Positions 1-8,401 of a stretch of 16,996 nt of DNA are shown in pieces. Origin of the DNA: Dinochytrium kinnereticum (lineage: Eukaryota > Chytridiomycota > Chytridiomycetes > Chytridiales > Chytridiaceae); assembly GCA_027604005.1 (NCBI GenBank), contig JADGJT010000395.1, forward strand, positions 2,451 to 19,446. Direction: 5' to 3'. Under the pieces are notes generated by a model that ran no database searches, was not told the DNA's origin, and worked only from the letters and a program-made list of their open reading frames with translations. A program made the position numbers and the translations under genes. The stretch's first letter is position 1. Every line of letters begins with the position of its first letter.

Positions 1-2
1 GA

Positions 3-557
3 AGCTTTGAGGAGGATTTTGATATTCATCGGTATGATGGTCATAATTTGCTTCGACCGGAGATGGTGGAGAGTTTGTTTGTGTTGTGGAGGGTTACGGG
101 GGATTTGAGGTATAGAGAGTGGGGGTGGAACATCTTTTTGGCGTTTGAGAATTATACGAGGGTTGAGTCGGGAGGCTATTCTAGTCTTGTGAGTTTTTGT
201 TTGTTTATTTTTTGTTTGGGTGCTTGATTGTGCTTTGACGGTTTTTGTACATCACGCCTTTCAATCAACTTTCCCTCCATCTACCTATCTTTTTTCCCTT
301 CTTTGTTAACGAGAATCCCCCTCTTTCTTGAATGATAGTCGGATGTCCGAGTGATACCCCCACCCAAGCGAGACCAGATGGAGTCATTCTTTTTGGGAGA
401 AACGTTGAAATACTTTTACCTCCTGTTCTCGGACGACGACATTGTCCCGTTGGATCGGTACGTGTTCAACACGGAAGCGCATCCATTGCCTGTGTTTTCG
501 ATACGACCTGATATGAAGGATCGGCTGGTCTTTGTGGATGAGGTTCGGTCGTCGTGA
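3..557 (+). CDS. GH47 class I alpha-1,2-mannosidase, C-terminal part (5' truncated by window edge)
   Basis: Two exons, 3-188 and 339-557, joined in phase 0, encode the C-terminal part of a glycoside hydrolase family 47 enzyme. The first exon carries [12 protein letters not shown], followed by [14 protein letters not shown] and GGYSSL. The second continues with [24 protein letters not shown] and [11 protein letters not shown]. These blocks are hallmarks of ER and Golgi class I mannosidases, which are calcium-dependent inverting enzymes that trim terminal alpha-1,2-mannose from N-glycans in the secretory pathway. In the family, the Glu of the RPE block is a catalytic carboxylate and the Thr of NTEAHP binds the calcium; both are present. 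The usual RPET is RPEM here. Only about 135 residues are visible and the stop is TGA at 555-557. ER type (MNS1-like) versus Golgi type cannot be decided from this piece. Confidence 0.95.
189..338 (+). other. intron of the GH47 mannosidase gene (150 bp, phase 0)
   Basis: The donor GTGAGTTT follows the codons for GGYSSL. The acceptor GATAG precedes the codons for SDVRVIPPP. Removing the segment restores the expected GH47 spacing between the GGYSS and KRDQMESFF blocks. A GTTAAC branch-like site lies about 30 nt before the acceptor. The intron is T-rich. Confidence 0.9.
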
Positions 558-1531
558 TGAATAAAGGTGTGGGGGATGAGCGAGAGTGATGATTTGTTTT
601 TGTTTTTTCTGGGGGCATTGCTGAACTGTTGAGAGAAAGTGAAAGTGAATGGATTCCAGCCAAGGTCAAGGATTCTGAGACGTTTTCTAACCAATCATTA
701 TCATTCAACCTTCACTGATGGGGGTTTCAAGAAAAATAACATCCAAGCGCCTCTTTGGAGACCGTCTCCGATGATTTGAATGGAGGCTTTGCTGTATCCA
801 TTTTTGCAGAACATGAGCAAATCTAAAAGTTCGGATCTGCAGAAACGAGCGCCACCGTTGCCTCGACCTGCAGCTCTCCTTCCTTGTTTCTGAGATTTTG
901 GTTCCGTGGCGCCGAGCATGTTTAGGAGTTGAACGAAAGATGTTTTCCTTGCAACGAGCAGCGCCAAGCCTCGACAGCATGCTCATGTTTCAGATCTCAA
1001 ACAGCACGCGTCAAATGCAGCAGAGCGCGTTGGATGCTTGAATGGAGGCCTCTTGGACGCGTTGGATGGGGGCCGTTGCAGGCAGGCATGGCCGAGAGAG
1101 AGAGTGAAGGGGAAGGGGTGAGGGAGGGGAGGGAGGGAAGGGAGGGAATGGAGGGGAGGGAGGGGACGGAAGAGAGGCAAAACAGAGGGGCTGAATGGAG
1201 ACGAGGGGAGGTGGAAACACAGATTGGTAGAAACCAATTTGGGGGCAACCATCCCTGCCAGGGAGGCATGGCGAGAACAATTCAAAGTCCGACAGCCAGC
1301 AGCCTGGCAGGGAGGCTGGCAGCGATGCGGCGGGAGACAGGATCCCTGCCGCCAGCCAATGGGCGTGCTGCCTGCTGTCTCGGCCAATCGGATGCCTTGC
1401 CCTCCCAACCCGTGAGAAAATTCGTTTCTTCCAGTCGTCTCCTGCGAGTCCGTCATTTGATTCCCTCAGCGCAACGACGACGGCCTCTTCTGCCTGCCTG
1501 CCTGCAACGACAGCGACGACGCCCCCCACGC
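558..1531 (+). promoter_or_regulatory. intergenic region: 3' flank of the mannosidase gene and presumed promoter/5' UTR of the zinc-finger gene
   Basis: I could not support a gene here. The reading frame of the downstream gene stays open back to about 929. That upstream part translates into purine-tract-encoded Glu/Arg/Gly sequence and begins at a non-ATG codon, so it is more likely promoter and leader. Visible elements are a G-rich tract at about 1109-1170, two near-repeats of a GGCAGGGAGGC-type sequence near 1255 and 1306, and two CCAAT boxes at 1356 and 1384. The open frame leaves an N-terminal extension from in-frame ATGs near 1036 or 1268 possible. Confidence 0.55.
1356..1388 (+). promoter_or_regulatory. 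paired CCAAT boxes
   Basis: CCAAT occurs in forward orientation at 1356-1360 (in GCCAGCCAATGGGCG) and at 1384-1388 (in CGGCCAATCGGA), with starts 28 bp apart. They lie about 145-175 bp upstream of the proposed ATG at 1532. In fungi, CCAAT is the site of the Hap2/3/5 (NF-Y-like) complex. The position fits a core promoter for the downstream zinc-finger gene and argues that translation starts downstream of this point. No TATA box was seen nearby. Confidence 0.5.
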
Positions 1532-4500
1532 ATGTTCTTGCTCGCTGCGGTGGCTGCTGAGGCTGCCCACGCACCGCCCTCGTCGCAGCATCCTGCAGTC
1601 AGTCTGCACCACCACCACCATCACCACCACCACCACCACCACCACACTGGCAACAACCAAACAGAGAGCACAGCGAGCATGCTCATAGATGACATTCCCA
1701 CCTTCTCCCCCTCGCTCACCGCACCCGGCATCTCCAGGGAGGGCTCCGTGGCCAGCATGCAGCAGGTCCAAGGGAGTTTGGGCATGAGTCAGGCAGGGGC
1801 CCAGCACCGTCGTTCCCACACCATTCTTCCGTCAGAGCCGCCATCAGGATCCATCCGCCCCATCGCGTCCGGAGATATGCAGTCCTTGGAGAGTGATTCC
1901 GTCTTTCCTGGGGCTCTGATCGCGTCCAGACGGTCCCTTCGCAGCCGAATGCTCTCCATAACAGAAGAGAACCCTCAGCCCCCTCCCACCACCACTCGCA
2001 ACCCCTCTGCATCCCCCAGAATCAACCTCAAGCGAACAGCCTCACCATCACAGCATCCCAGCAGCACCTCCCTTGTCGTCTGGAGCGCCCTTCCCTCCGA
2101 GTCTGGGACCTCCGTTCCCGGCACCGCTTCCACCCAACTCAGCGAGACTGTGCGACCTTTGGAACCTTCCACCCCTGAGCTAGTGCGGAGGGCGTCGCAG
2201 GATGTTGCCGCGTCGTTCCTGGGACTGGATGCGGACTCGGATCCAAGCTCGGCTGATTCTTCGCCTGCGCGAGACCTGCTTGCCGCTGCCGCTGCCTCCT
2301 TTCCCGTCGCTGAGGAGGTTTCATCGCCGGCTGACATGATGGCTGTCAACGTGACTGGTGATGGTGATGTCGTCGGCGGGTTCTCGGAGTTTGGGGAATT
2401 GGAGGTCGGTGATGAGGTGGGGAGGGGTTTGAGTGTCGACCCGTGGGTGTCGTCTGCAGGCTTTCCGTCTTTGACGACGGGTGAGGTGGGACCGTCTGTT
2501 ACCGCACCCACGTCTGCTGTCTCGCCTTTGGTTCCATCGTTTGCCTCGTCTTCCCTTCCTCTCTCCATGCCCACGTTCTCTGGTGTCGACTCATCCTCCA
2601 ACGCCACCACCACAACATCCATCGCGCAAGCGGCCGCCAGCCTGTTTCCGACACCAACGTTGCCACAGGACCTTGTCTTTGATGGTCATGGAAGGAGGAG
2701 GTCTGCCGTGGAGGTCATTGCAGCTGCAGCCGCCGCATCCAATGTTGACCCTGGTCTCCTGTCGGTGGTGGTTGGCTGGCCTCCCGCTTCGTCTTCGTTT
2801 CAACCTTTCGGAGGGATGATGATGGACGAGGATGTGAGCGATGATGGGTACAATGATGCTGATGAGGTTATAGGCGTCTCTTCATCTAACACCTTATCCC
2901 CTCTTCATGGAGTATCTTCCTCCTCCTCCTCCTCCGTCGCTTCAGCCTTCCCCTCATTAGCAACCACCAATGCTACGTCAAACCCCTTCTTTAGCACCTC
3001 AACAACGTCCGTTCCATTCCCTCGCGAAAGATCCTTCTCCATCGCAACCTCTTCCTGCACGGATTTTCTCTGGGACCAGTTCCGAACCCGTCGCAAACGT
3101 CTTCGTCGACCCTCAAACATCCCACCTCTCCCTCCTCCCATCGATTTCGTTCCCTCCCATTCGTCGTTCGACTGGCCTTTTGACCAAACCTTTTCTGCTT
3201 CACTTGACTTGATGATGGGAGGGGTCGGGGACACGGCGACGGATTCCTTCCCCGGACACGCGTCCACTATGAATGAGTTTGATTGGATGACCACACCCAC
3301 CATCACCACCGGGTTTAATGCGGATTCTATAGCAGGTGCCTTGATGTCGCCACCCCTCTCAGCCTCTCCATTGGCCATCTCAAGACCCTCCGCCATTCCA
3401 GACCCTCCGGTTCTCCCCACCCCCCCAGCCTCCTCCTCCACATCCAACCCTATCGATACCGTCGTCGCCCCTCCGGCTCTGGACCACCCGCTCCCTGACA
3501 CTTCGAAGAGAAAGAAACGCGTCAGGGCGATGACGATGCCAGGAGCCATGGCGCTTCCTTCCTGTTTGAAGACGTCGAAACTTTATTTGCCACCTCCTCC
3601 TTCCCCTGGGTTGCTGGGGTGGGACGGGAGGAAGGGATTTGGGGGCGTGCATGAGCCAGAGTACCAGCCTGTCACTGTGTTTCCGAAACGGGTGGAGGAG
3701 GAGGTGAAGAGCCGTCCGCCTTCTGATGATGTTTCAAAGGGGAGTAGGGGAGGTGGTGATATTGATTTGATCGCGGTGCCGCCTGCTGCTGAACGGGATG
3801 TATCTCCCGTCATTGTGGAAGGTCGGGCCACGCAGGTTCGGAAGCGGACCATCTCGGTTTGCTCGGACGCGACCAGCGTTGAGGAGGATGAGGAGGCGTT
3901 CATTGTTGGGAGGGCGTTGAAGAGGGTGAAAGGCGGGGAGGGATGTGGGAAGATTGGTGGGAGTGGGATTAGTGGGGAGAGGAAGAGAGATTTGGGGAAG
4001 GGACCTGGTGGGTTGAAGGAGGAGAAGACGTTTACTTGTCCTGTTGAGGGGTGTGGGAGGATGTTTACGAGGAATTTTAATTTGAAGGTGAGCTTGTCCC
4101 CCAGTTTCCTTTTTATGTATCGCTCTTTCCCCCTTTTTTACCACCGCCACTACAAAAAAAAAAAAAATAAACAGATTCCCCAACACTTCCACAAAGCCAA
4201 CCAACCCTCCTCATACCCCCACAAAAAAAATTCAAAAAAGCAATCAAACTAACCTCTAAACATTCCTCACATCCCAAAGACTCACCTCAACGTCCACAAC
4301 CCCGTCCGCCCACGCCCCTTCAAGTGCCTCCACCCAGGCTGCTCCAAAACCTTTGTCAGGATTCACGACCTTGACCGACACGCCACCGTTCACTCTGGGG
4401 GGAAGATGTTTGCCTGTGACGTTTGTGGGACGCTGTTCTCCCGGTCTGATGCTTTGCAGAGGCATTTGAGGTTGGAGAAGTGTCGCGGGGTGGTGGGGAG

Positions 4501-4588
4501 GTTGAATACTGGTGGGAATGTTGAGAGGGGGCCGAGGGGGGGTAAGAAGAAGGGGGTTGGGAGAGAGAAGAAGAGGGATGGTGATTAG
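1532..4588 (+). CDS. zinc-finger transcription factor, three C-terminal fingers (Swi5/Ace2-like arrangement)
   Basis: Exons 1532-4087 and 4280-4588 give about 954 residues. Residues 1-830 are predicted disordered and rich in Ser, Pro and Thr. They include a 13-His run (about 26-38), acidic patches, and basic NLS-like clusters near 519 (RTRRKRLRR) and 659 (KRKKRVR). The C-terminus holds three fingers: finger 1 C836/C841/H854/H858, finger 2 C868/C873/H886/H890, and finger 3 C898/C901/H914/C920, which is C2HC. Finger order, the NFNLK and HDLDRH helices, and a last finger with DALQRH plus a distal Cys resemble fungal Swi5/Ace2 regulators. DNA binding in the nucleus is therefore likely; the target genes are unknown. 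The start is uncertain. ATG 1532 is the first in-frame ATG after the CCAAT boxes. ATG 1679 (MLIDDIP) has a better context, with A at -3. Confidence 0.85.
1607..1645 (+). repeat. poly-histidine codon run (13 His)
   Basis: Twelve CAC codons and one CAT in a row, in the zinc-finger gene frame. This is a CAC/CCA trinucleotide repeat that can change length by slippage. Poly-His runs are known in nuclear regulators and kinases, where they can promote nuclear-speckle targeting. If translation starts at 1679 instead of 1532, the run would be in the 5' UTR. Confidence 0.85.
4088..4279 (+). other. intron splitting zinc finger 1 (192 bp, phase 0)
   Basis: The donor GTGAGC follows the codons for RNFNLK. 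The acceptor CAAAG precedes the codons for THLNVH. An ACTAAC branch site lies about 30 nt before the acceptor. Splicing brings Cys836/Cys841 together with His854/His858 at exact C-x4-C-x12-H-x3-H spacing, which validates the junction. The intron contains A-rich runs, and the unspliced frame reads to a stop near 4252. Confidence 0.92.
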
Positions 4589-5497
4589 GTTTTTTTTTGG
4601 TTTTTTTTTGGTTTGGTTTTTTTTTTGGTTTTGGGGGGGGGTGGGGGGGTTGTTAGGTATCTGTGTTTTTTTCATTCTTCTTTTTTGTTTTGGTGGTTGA
4701 GGTTTTGTTTAGGACAGTTTCCCTTAGGTATCTTTTATTTTCTTTCTTTTTTTGTTTTTTCTTTGCAAGAATATTTTTATTGTTCATTCCTTTTTCTTGT
4801 TTTTATAGCAAAGTTATACTTGTCTTGATCCTTTTTGTTCTTTTTTTCTATTTTTTTCTTCTTTTTTTCTTTGTATCTTAACCTCTTTGATTCTTTTTTT
4901 ATGATAGTGGTTGGGTTTCTTTTTTATTTGGTATCTCATGTCCTCCCTTATTTCCCCCTTATCATATCATATCAAAAACTCACCGCGTTTTTTCTGGGGG
5001 TTTTCTTTTTTTTTTTTTTTTTGAGATCTGCTGTATGTTTTTTTGGTTATTGTTTTGGCTAGAGATGAATGTATTATAGGCTTGGGGTAGGATTAGGGTG
5101 GTTGAGAACAGGTTTTATATCTTCTTTGATTTTTTGTTTGGAAGGCCTTTGTTGTGTTTGTTTGTATATATACTGCGTGGCTTGGAATTGAAAGTAACGT
5201 TCCTTCTGCGTTTCTGTTTTGTATTGTTCTTTCTTATTAGTGAAAGTGTTTGGATTTTTAGGTGAACGCTGTGTTGTGTGTGTTTTTGCCTGGCATCTTT
5301 TGTATGCTTCCTTCGTCTTTTGTTTCATTTTTATTAGAGCAAGGGAAAATCATGGTATTTTTTAGTTGATGGTACTTGTTCTGGACACTAGATAGTATGG
5401 ATGTTTTTGTGGTCAATGACAGAATGGGGTGAATGCTTTGGAATGTTCCGTATCGCTCTCGCCTTCTGAAATAGGTTTTATTGTGATTGTGCGGCTC
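4589..5497. terminator. T-rich convergent intergenic region (3' ends of two genes)
   Basis: This 909-bp spacer lies between the stop of the zinc-finger gene and the stop of the opposing membrane-protein gene. The + strand is strongly T-rich, with runs of T and short G runs (4633-4650). The only open frames are Phe/Leu-rich translations of the T tracts. It presumably holds both 3' UTRs and cleavage sites. No RNA gene or transposon was recognised. Confidence 0.5.
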
Positions 5498-7873
5498 TTA
5501 AGCGACTTTCTTCACCGTCCCTCTTAGAGTCGAGATCACGTACACCTTTTTGGGGGAAACATGGCGAGGTCTTTCGCCAAGCATCTCGCAGAGACGATCA
5601 TACCCTTCTCTTGTGAACAGAACCTGATAAAGAGGTTTCTTACATGCCTCCACTGTCTTGTCTTGTTCCCCACCGACGGAGGCTGCCTTGATGGCCTTAC
5701 CGGTCCTCCTTATCGACATTACTGAAGTCAATCGAGACCTCGACGGCGATCCAATGGTCTCATCCTCCTCCGCATGACTGGTCACCATGATTATTGGCCC
5801 GTTCCCACTTTCGACCTTCTCGTATCGATTCTTACAGACCTTTTGCTTTGCCGACACTCCTTCCACTGGTATTGGTCGACTTGAAACCAACTCACCTCTC
5901 TGACAGAGAAGAGCGGCGTACTTTTCTATCGCGTCCCATTTCACTTTCCTTGACTCGTAGGCGGGGTCGAGGGTTCCTATCGCCGTGATGATCCAAATTG
6001 CCAGGTAGGTCACCAGCAGCGCCACCAGACCCACACCTAGCGTTGTTAAAAGGATGAGGTCGATGGCGACAGCGTCCTGCGGGTCTGTGGTGGCGAGCTC
6101 GAGCGGCTGGTAGACTATGAACCGGAGGTTTGAACTGAGGTCAAGTGGGAGAGCGCTTGATATCCAGGCGAGGGAGAGCCGACTGATCGCGCTCTCCATT
6201 AGAAGGGAAAAATCGGTGGATTGACTGTTCTTTCGCATGATGTTGAGGATCGTGCTGGAGACCACGTTGTCCGCTCGCCAGATCTCCCCGATGCCAATCT
6301 TGTCCTCGCAGGCGCTTGGTTCGCCTCTTCGGTCCCAGCAGTTGAAGGATTGGTCCGTGCAGGCTGTTAGGGAGGAGGTTCGACCGTTTGCGATGGTTAG
6401 GTTGCATCTTTGGATGGATTGGTGGCAGATCCCGACCCAGTGGTCTGTGGGTGTGCCGATGGGGTTGTAGATTCTCACGAGGGGAGCTGCGGATGCCGAT
6501 TTGGAGTCCCGGGTGTAGGGTCCTTGTGGGGAGGTGGGTCGCCACAGTTCAATGTTGCTGTATGGGATCGCTGATTTTGAGGTGTAGCTGTACTTGATGT
6601 TGAGACCGCTCAACGCCACCCCGACCCTCGTTGGATTCGTGGGGTGTTGGAAGGTGTTGGCGCTGGTTGATTTGATTCGCAGCTGGGAGACATTGAGACG
6701 GTCTTGGGTGTAAGGAAGCGGGACTTTGTTGGATTCATCGGGTTGGTGATGGAAGGTTGGGAGACCGGTGCTGGGGTCGACGGTGAAGTTGGATGACTTG
6801 CATTGGGATTTTCCGACGAGACATTGGGTTGTGAAGTAGCTGTTGCTAAAGTATTGACCGGAGCAGAGCATGCCTTCGTGGGTGAAGAGGAAGTTTGTAA
6901 AGTTTTGGGAGAGCCCAGATATAAGGGCCGCACCGACTTCCTATCATCCTTTACGTGTTAAAACGCGAAATCGTGTCTAAACGCCAAAGGCTCAAACAAT
7001 GTGGGATCAGTACCTCACTGCTTCCGACGGGAAGACTATTGGTTCTGTCCAGCATCTTTGGTTGACTGAAATCCGTGCCGTCGAATAAAGTGATGAGTGA
7101 GGTCAGGTTGCATGCTTGAATCGTCATCTTTTGAAGGTCCTGCTGAAGCGCCACCACACTGTGAATGCTCAACTGCGCTAGACCTGAGATCGTGCTGATG
7201 ATGGCCCATGAGGCGAGTGGGAATCCTATTGCAAGGATGAAGCTGCAGGGATGGGCCGTTATGTATCAGAATGCAATAGATGGAACCGTGGTGTTGAGCC
7301 AAAAAAAAACAAAAACAAAAAACAAAACTACTGACAAAGAACGCAAGACCTTTTTTACTTTAAATGAGTTCAACTAAAATAAACTCACCTCCACCCCTTA
7401 ACCTTCCCCACAAACCCCCCGAGAACCCCCAACGTCAATGCCCAAAAAACGCAACCATTCGAAATCCCGTTGGCAATCAACAACCAAGTGAACTCCTCAT
7501 CGCGAGTCCCCGCTACATAACTAGGGCTCCAAAGATAATTATGACACCTAAAGAACAACGCCACGATCAGCATCGCCATGATCGTGACGAACAGTGATAT
7601 CGCCCCTTCCGAGATGGATGGGCGGGCCATGATGATCCATGATGACTTGATGTTCACCACTGGCCATGGCTCTGAGCATATCGTGTTGACTTTACAGAGT
7701 GTCGTGTTCCAGAAGAGGTTGGACATGTGTGGCGATTCTGGCTTCGGGGGTGATGGTGTGTGTGGGGGTTTGAGGAAAGGGAGGTCGATGAAAGAGGATG
7801 CTTCGCTCGGTGCTGCTGAGATGGGATTGCCGGTCTTGGTGGGTGAACTTTCGATGGATGGAAATCTCATCAT
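5498..7873 (-). CDS. four-pass membrane glycoprotein of unknown family
   Basis: Three exons read leftward: 7873-7389, 7242-7019 and 6936-5498, about 715 residues. I do not recognise a named family. The N-terminus is Pro/Ser-rich and probably cytosolic. Hydrophobic segments lie at about 90-109, 129-155, 163-186 and 526-556. A ~340-residue loop between segments 3 and 4 has at least eight Cys and several N-glycosylation sequons (NLT, NFT, NVS), so it likely faces the lumen or outside and is disulfide-bonded. The ~160-residue tail is basic and Ser-rich (LTSVMSIRRTGK), probably cytosolic. The start is ATG 7873, immediately followed by a second ATG, with an in-frame TAG just upstream. The architecture recalls a sensor or channel-like surface protein, but no function is assigned. 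Confidence 0.8.
6937..7018 (-). other. intron 2 of the membrane-protein gene (82 bp; boundaries slightly ambiguous)
   Basis: Two frame-preserving choices exist. Donor GTGAGG at 7018 with an acceptor ending AAG at 6937 removes 82 bp (phase 1). Donor GTACTG at 7013 with an acceptor ending TAG at 6941 removes 73 bp (phase 0). The first has the better donor; the second has the more usual acceptor. They differ by three residues. In-frame stops lie upstream of the acceptor in the downstream frame, so an intron is needed. Confidence 0.75.
7243..7388 (-). other. intron 1 of the membrane-protein gene (146 bp, phase 2)
   Basis: On the minus strand the donor GTGAGTTT follows GGGGTGGAG and the acceptor CCCTGCAG precedes CTTCATCCTT. 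Joining gives Trp-Ser-Phe-Ile-Leu-Ala and opens the third hydrophobic segment in frame. The unspliced frame hits TGA at the donor, and the downstream frame has TGA just before the acceptor, so splicing is required. Confidence 0.85.
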
Positions 7874-8401
7874 TGGGTGCTATCGCTTCCGGTGTAGATT
7901 ATATCAAAAGATTCGGTTGGGTTGACGTCGGCACGAGCGTTACAAGTCGACGCGCTTTTACTGTGCTGATCATGGTATTTCGGGTGCATGCGATGGTTGC
8001 GATAACTTACGTGCAGATTATCTAGAGGGCCAAGTCCACCTAGGCCCTTCTGTTTTTCCTTCACCTTTTAGGGAGTGGCAAAGAGGAAGTAAAGACAAAC
8101 ATTACATGGGAATCTATTCGTCTGATATAAGAAAGCGACGAAAAAACCAAACGAAACAATATATAGACAGTAAGAAAAAGAACGAAACCGATCACTTTAC
8201 ACAACGGTGACCAACGTATAGGATGCGTCTGGCCCATTCAAAAAAAAAGGCACAGGAAAAAGTAAAGCAAAAAAAAAAAAAAAAGAAAAAAGGAAGAAAA
8301 GGGTATCTGCCAAATAAAAGAAACAATTGAACGAACGGCAAAAAAGAAAGCAAACAGCACCCAAAGAGAAAAAGACAAAAAAAAGGGCAAGCCATCACCC
8401 C
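7874..8401 (-). promoter_or_regulatory. intergenic region: promoter/5' UTR of the membrane-protein gene and 3' flank of the repeat-scaffold gene
   Basis: No gene is supported. On the minus strand a consensus donor GTAAGT sits at 8010. Acceptors ending CACAG at 7961 (50 bp) or GATAG at 7880 (131 bp) are available, so a 5'-UTR intron is possible. No ATG extends the frame upstream. The right part (about 8200-8390) is A-rich on the + strand, that is T-rich on the transcribed minus strand, as expected for a 3' flank here. Confidence 0.4.

Noticed and set aside
701..967. Minus-strand frame of 88 residues near the mannosidase 3' end
   Set aside because: It has no ATG start, no recognisable domain and no splice partner, so it is probably chance.
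929..1531. N-terminal extension of the zinc-finger protein back to 929
   Set aside because: The frame is open but begins at TTG, encodes Glu/Arg/Gly tract sequence and contains both CCAAT boxes, so it is more likely promoter or leader. It is not excluded.
983..1574. Overlapping minus-strand open frames of 90-187 residues rich in Ser, Pro and Leu
   Set aside because: They come from the purine/pyrimidine tract and the low-stop GC-rich promoter. They share no domain and overlap the CCAAT promoter.
4589..5062. Phe/Leu-rich small frames that look like membrane proteins
   Set aside because: They are translations of T runs in the 3' intergenic region, with no credible start or splice structure.
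7870..8064. A 64-residue frame and an in-frame exon that could extend the membrane protein upstream through the GTAAGT donor
   Set aside because: The apparent start is GTG, an in-frame stop precedes it, and no ATG is available. Only a UTR intron remains plausible.
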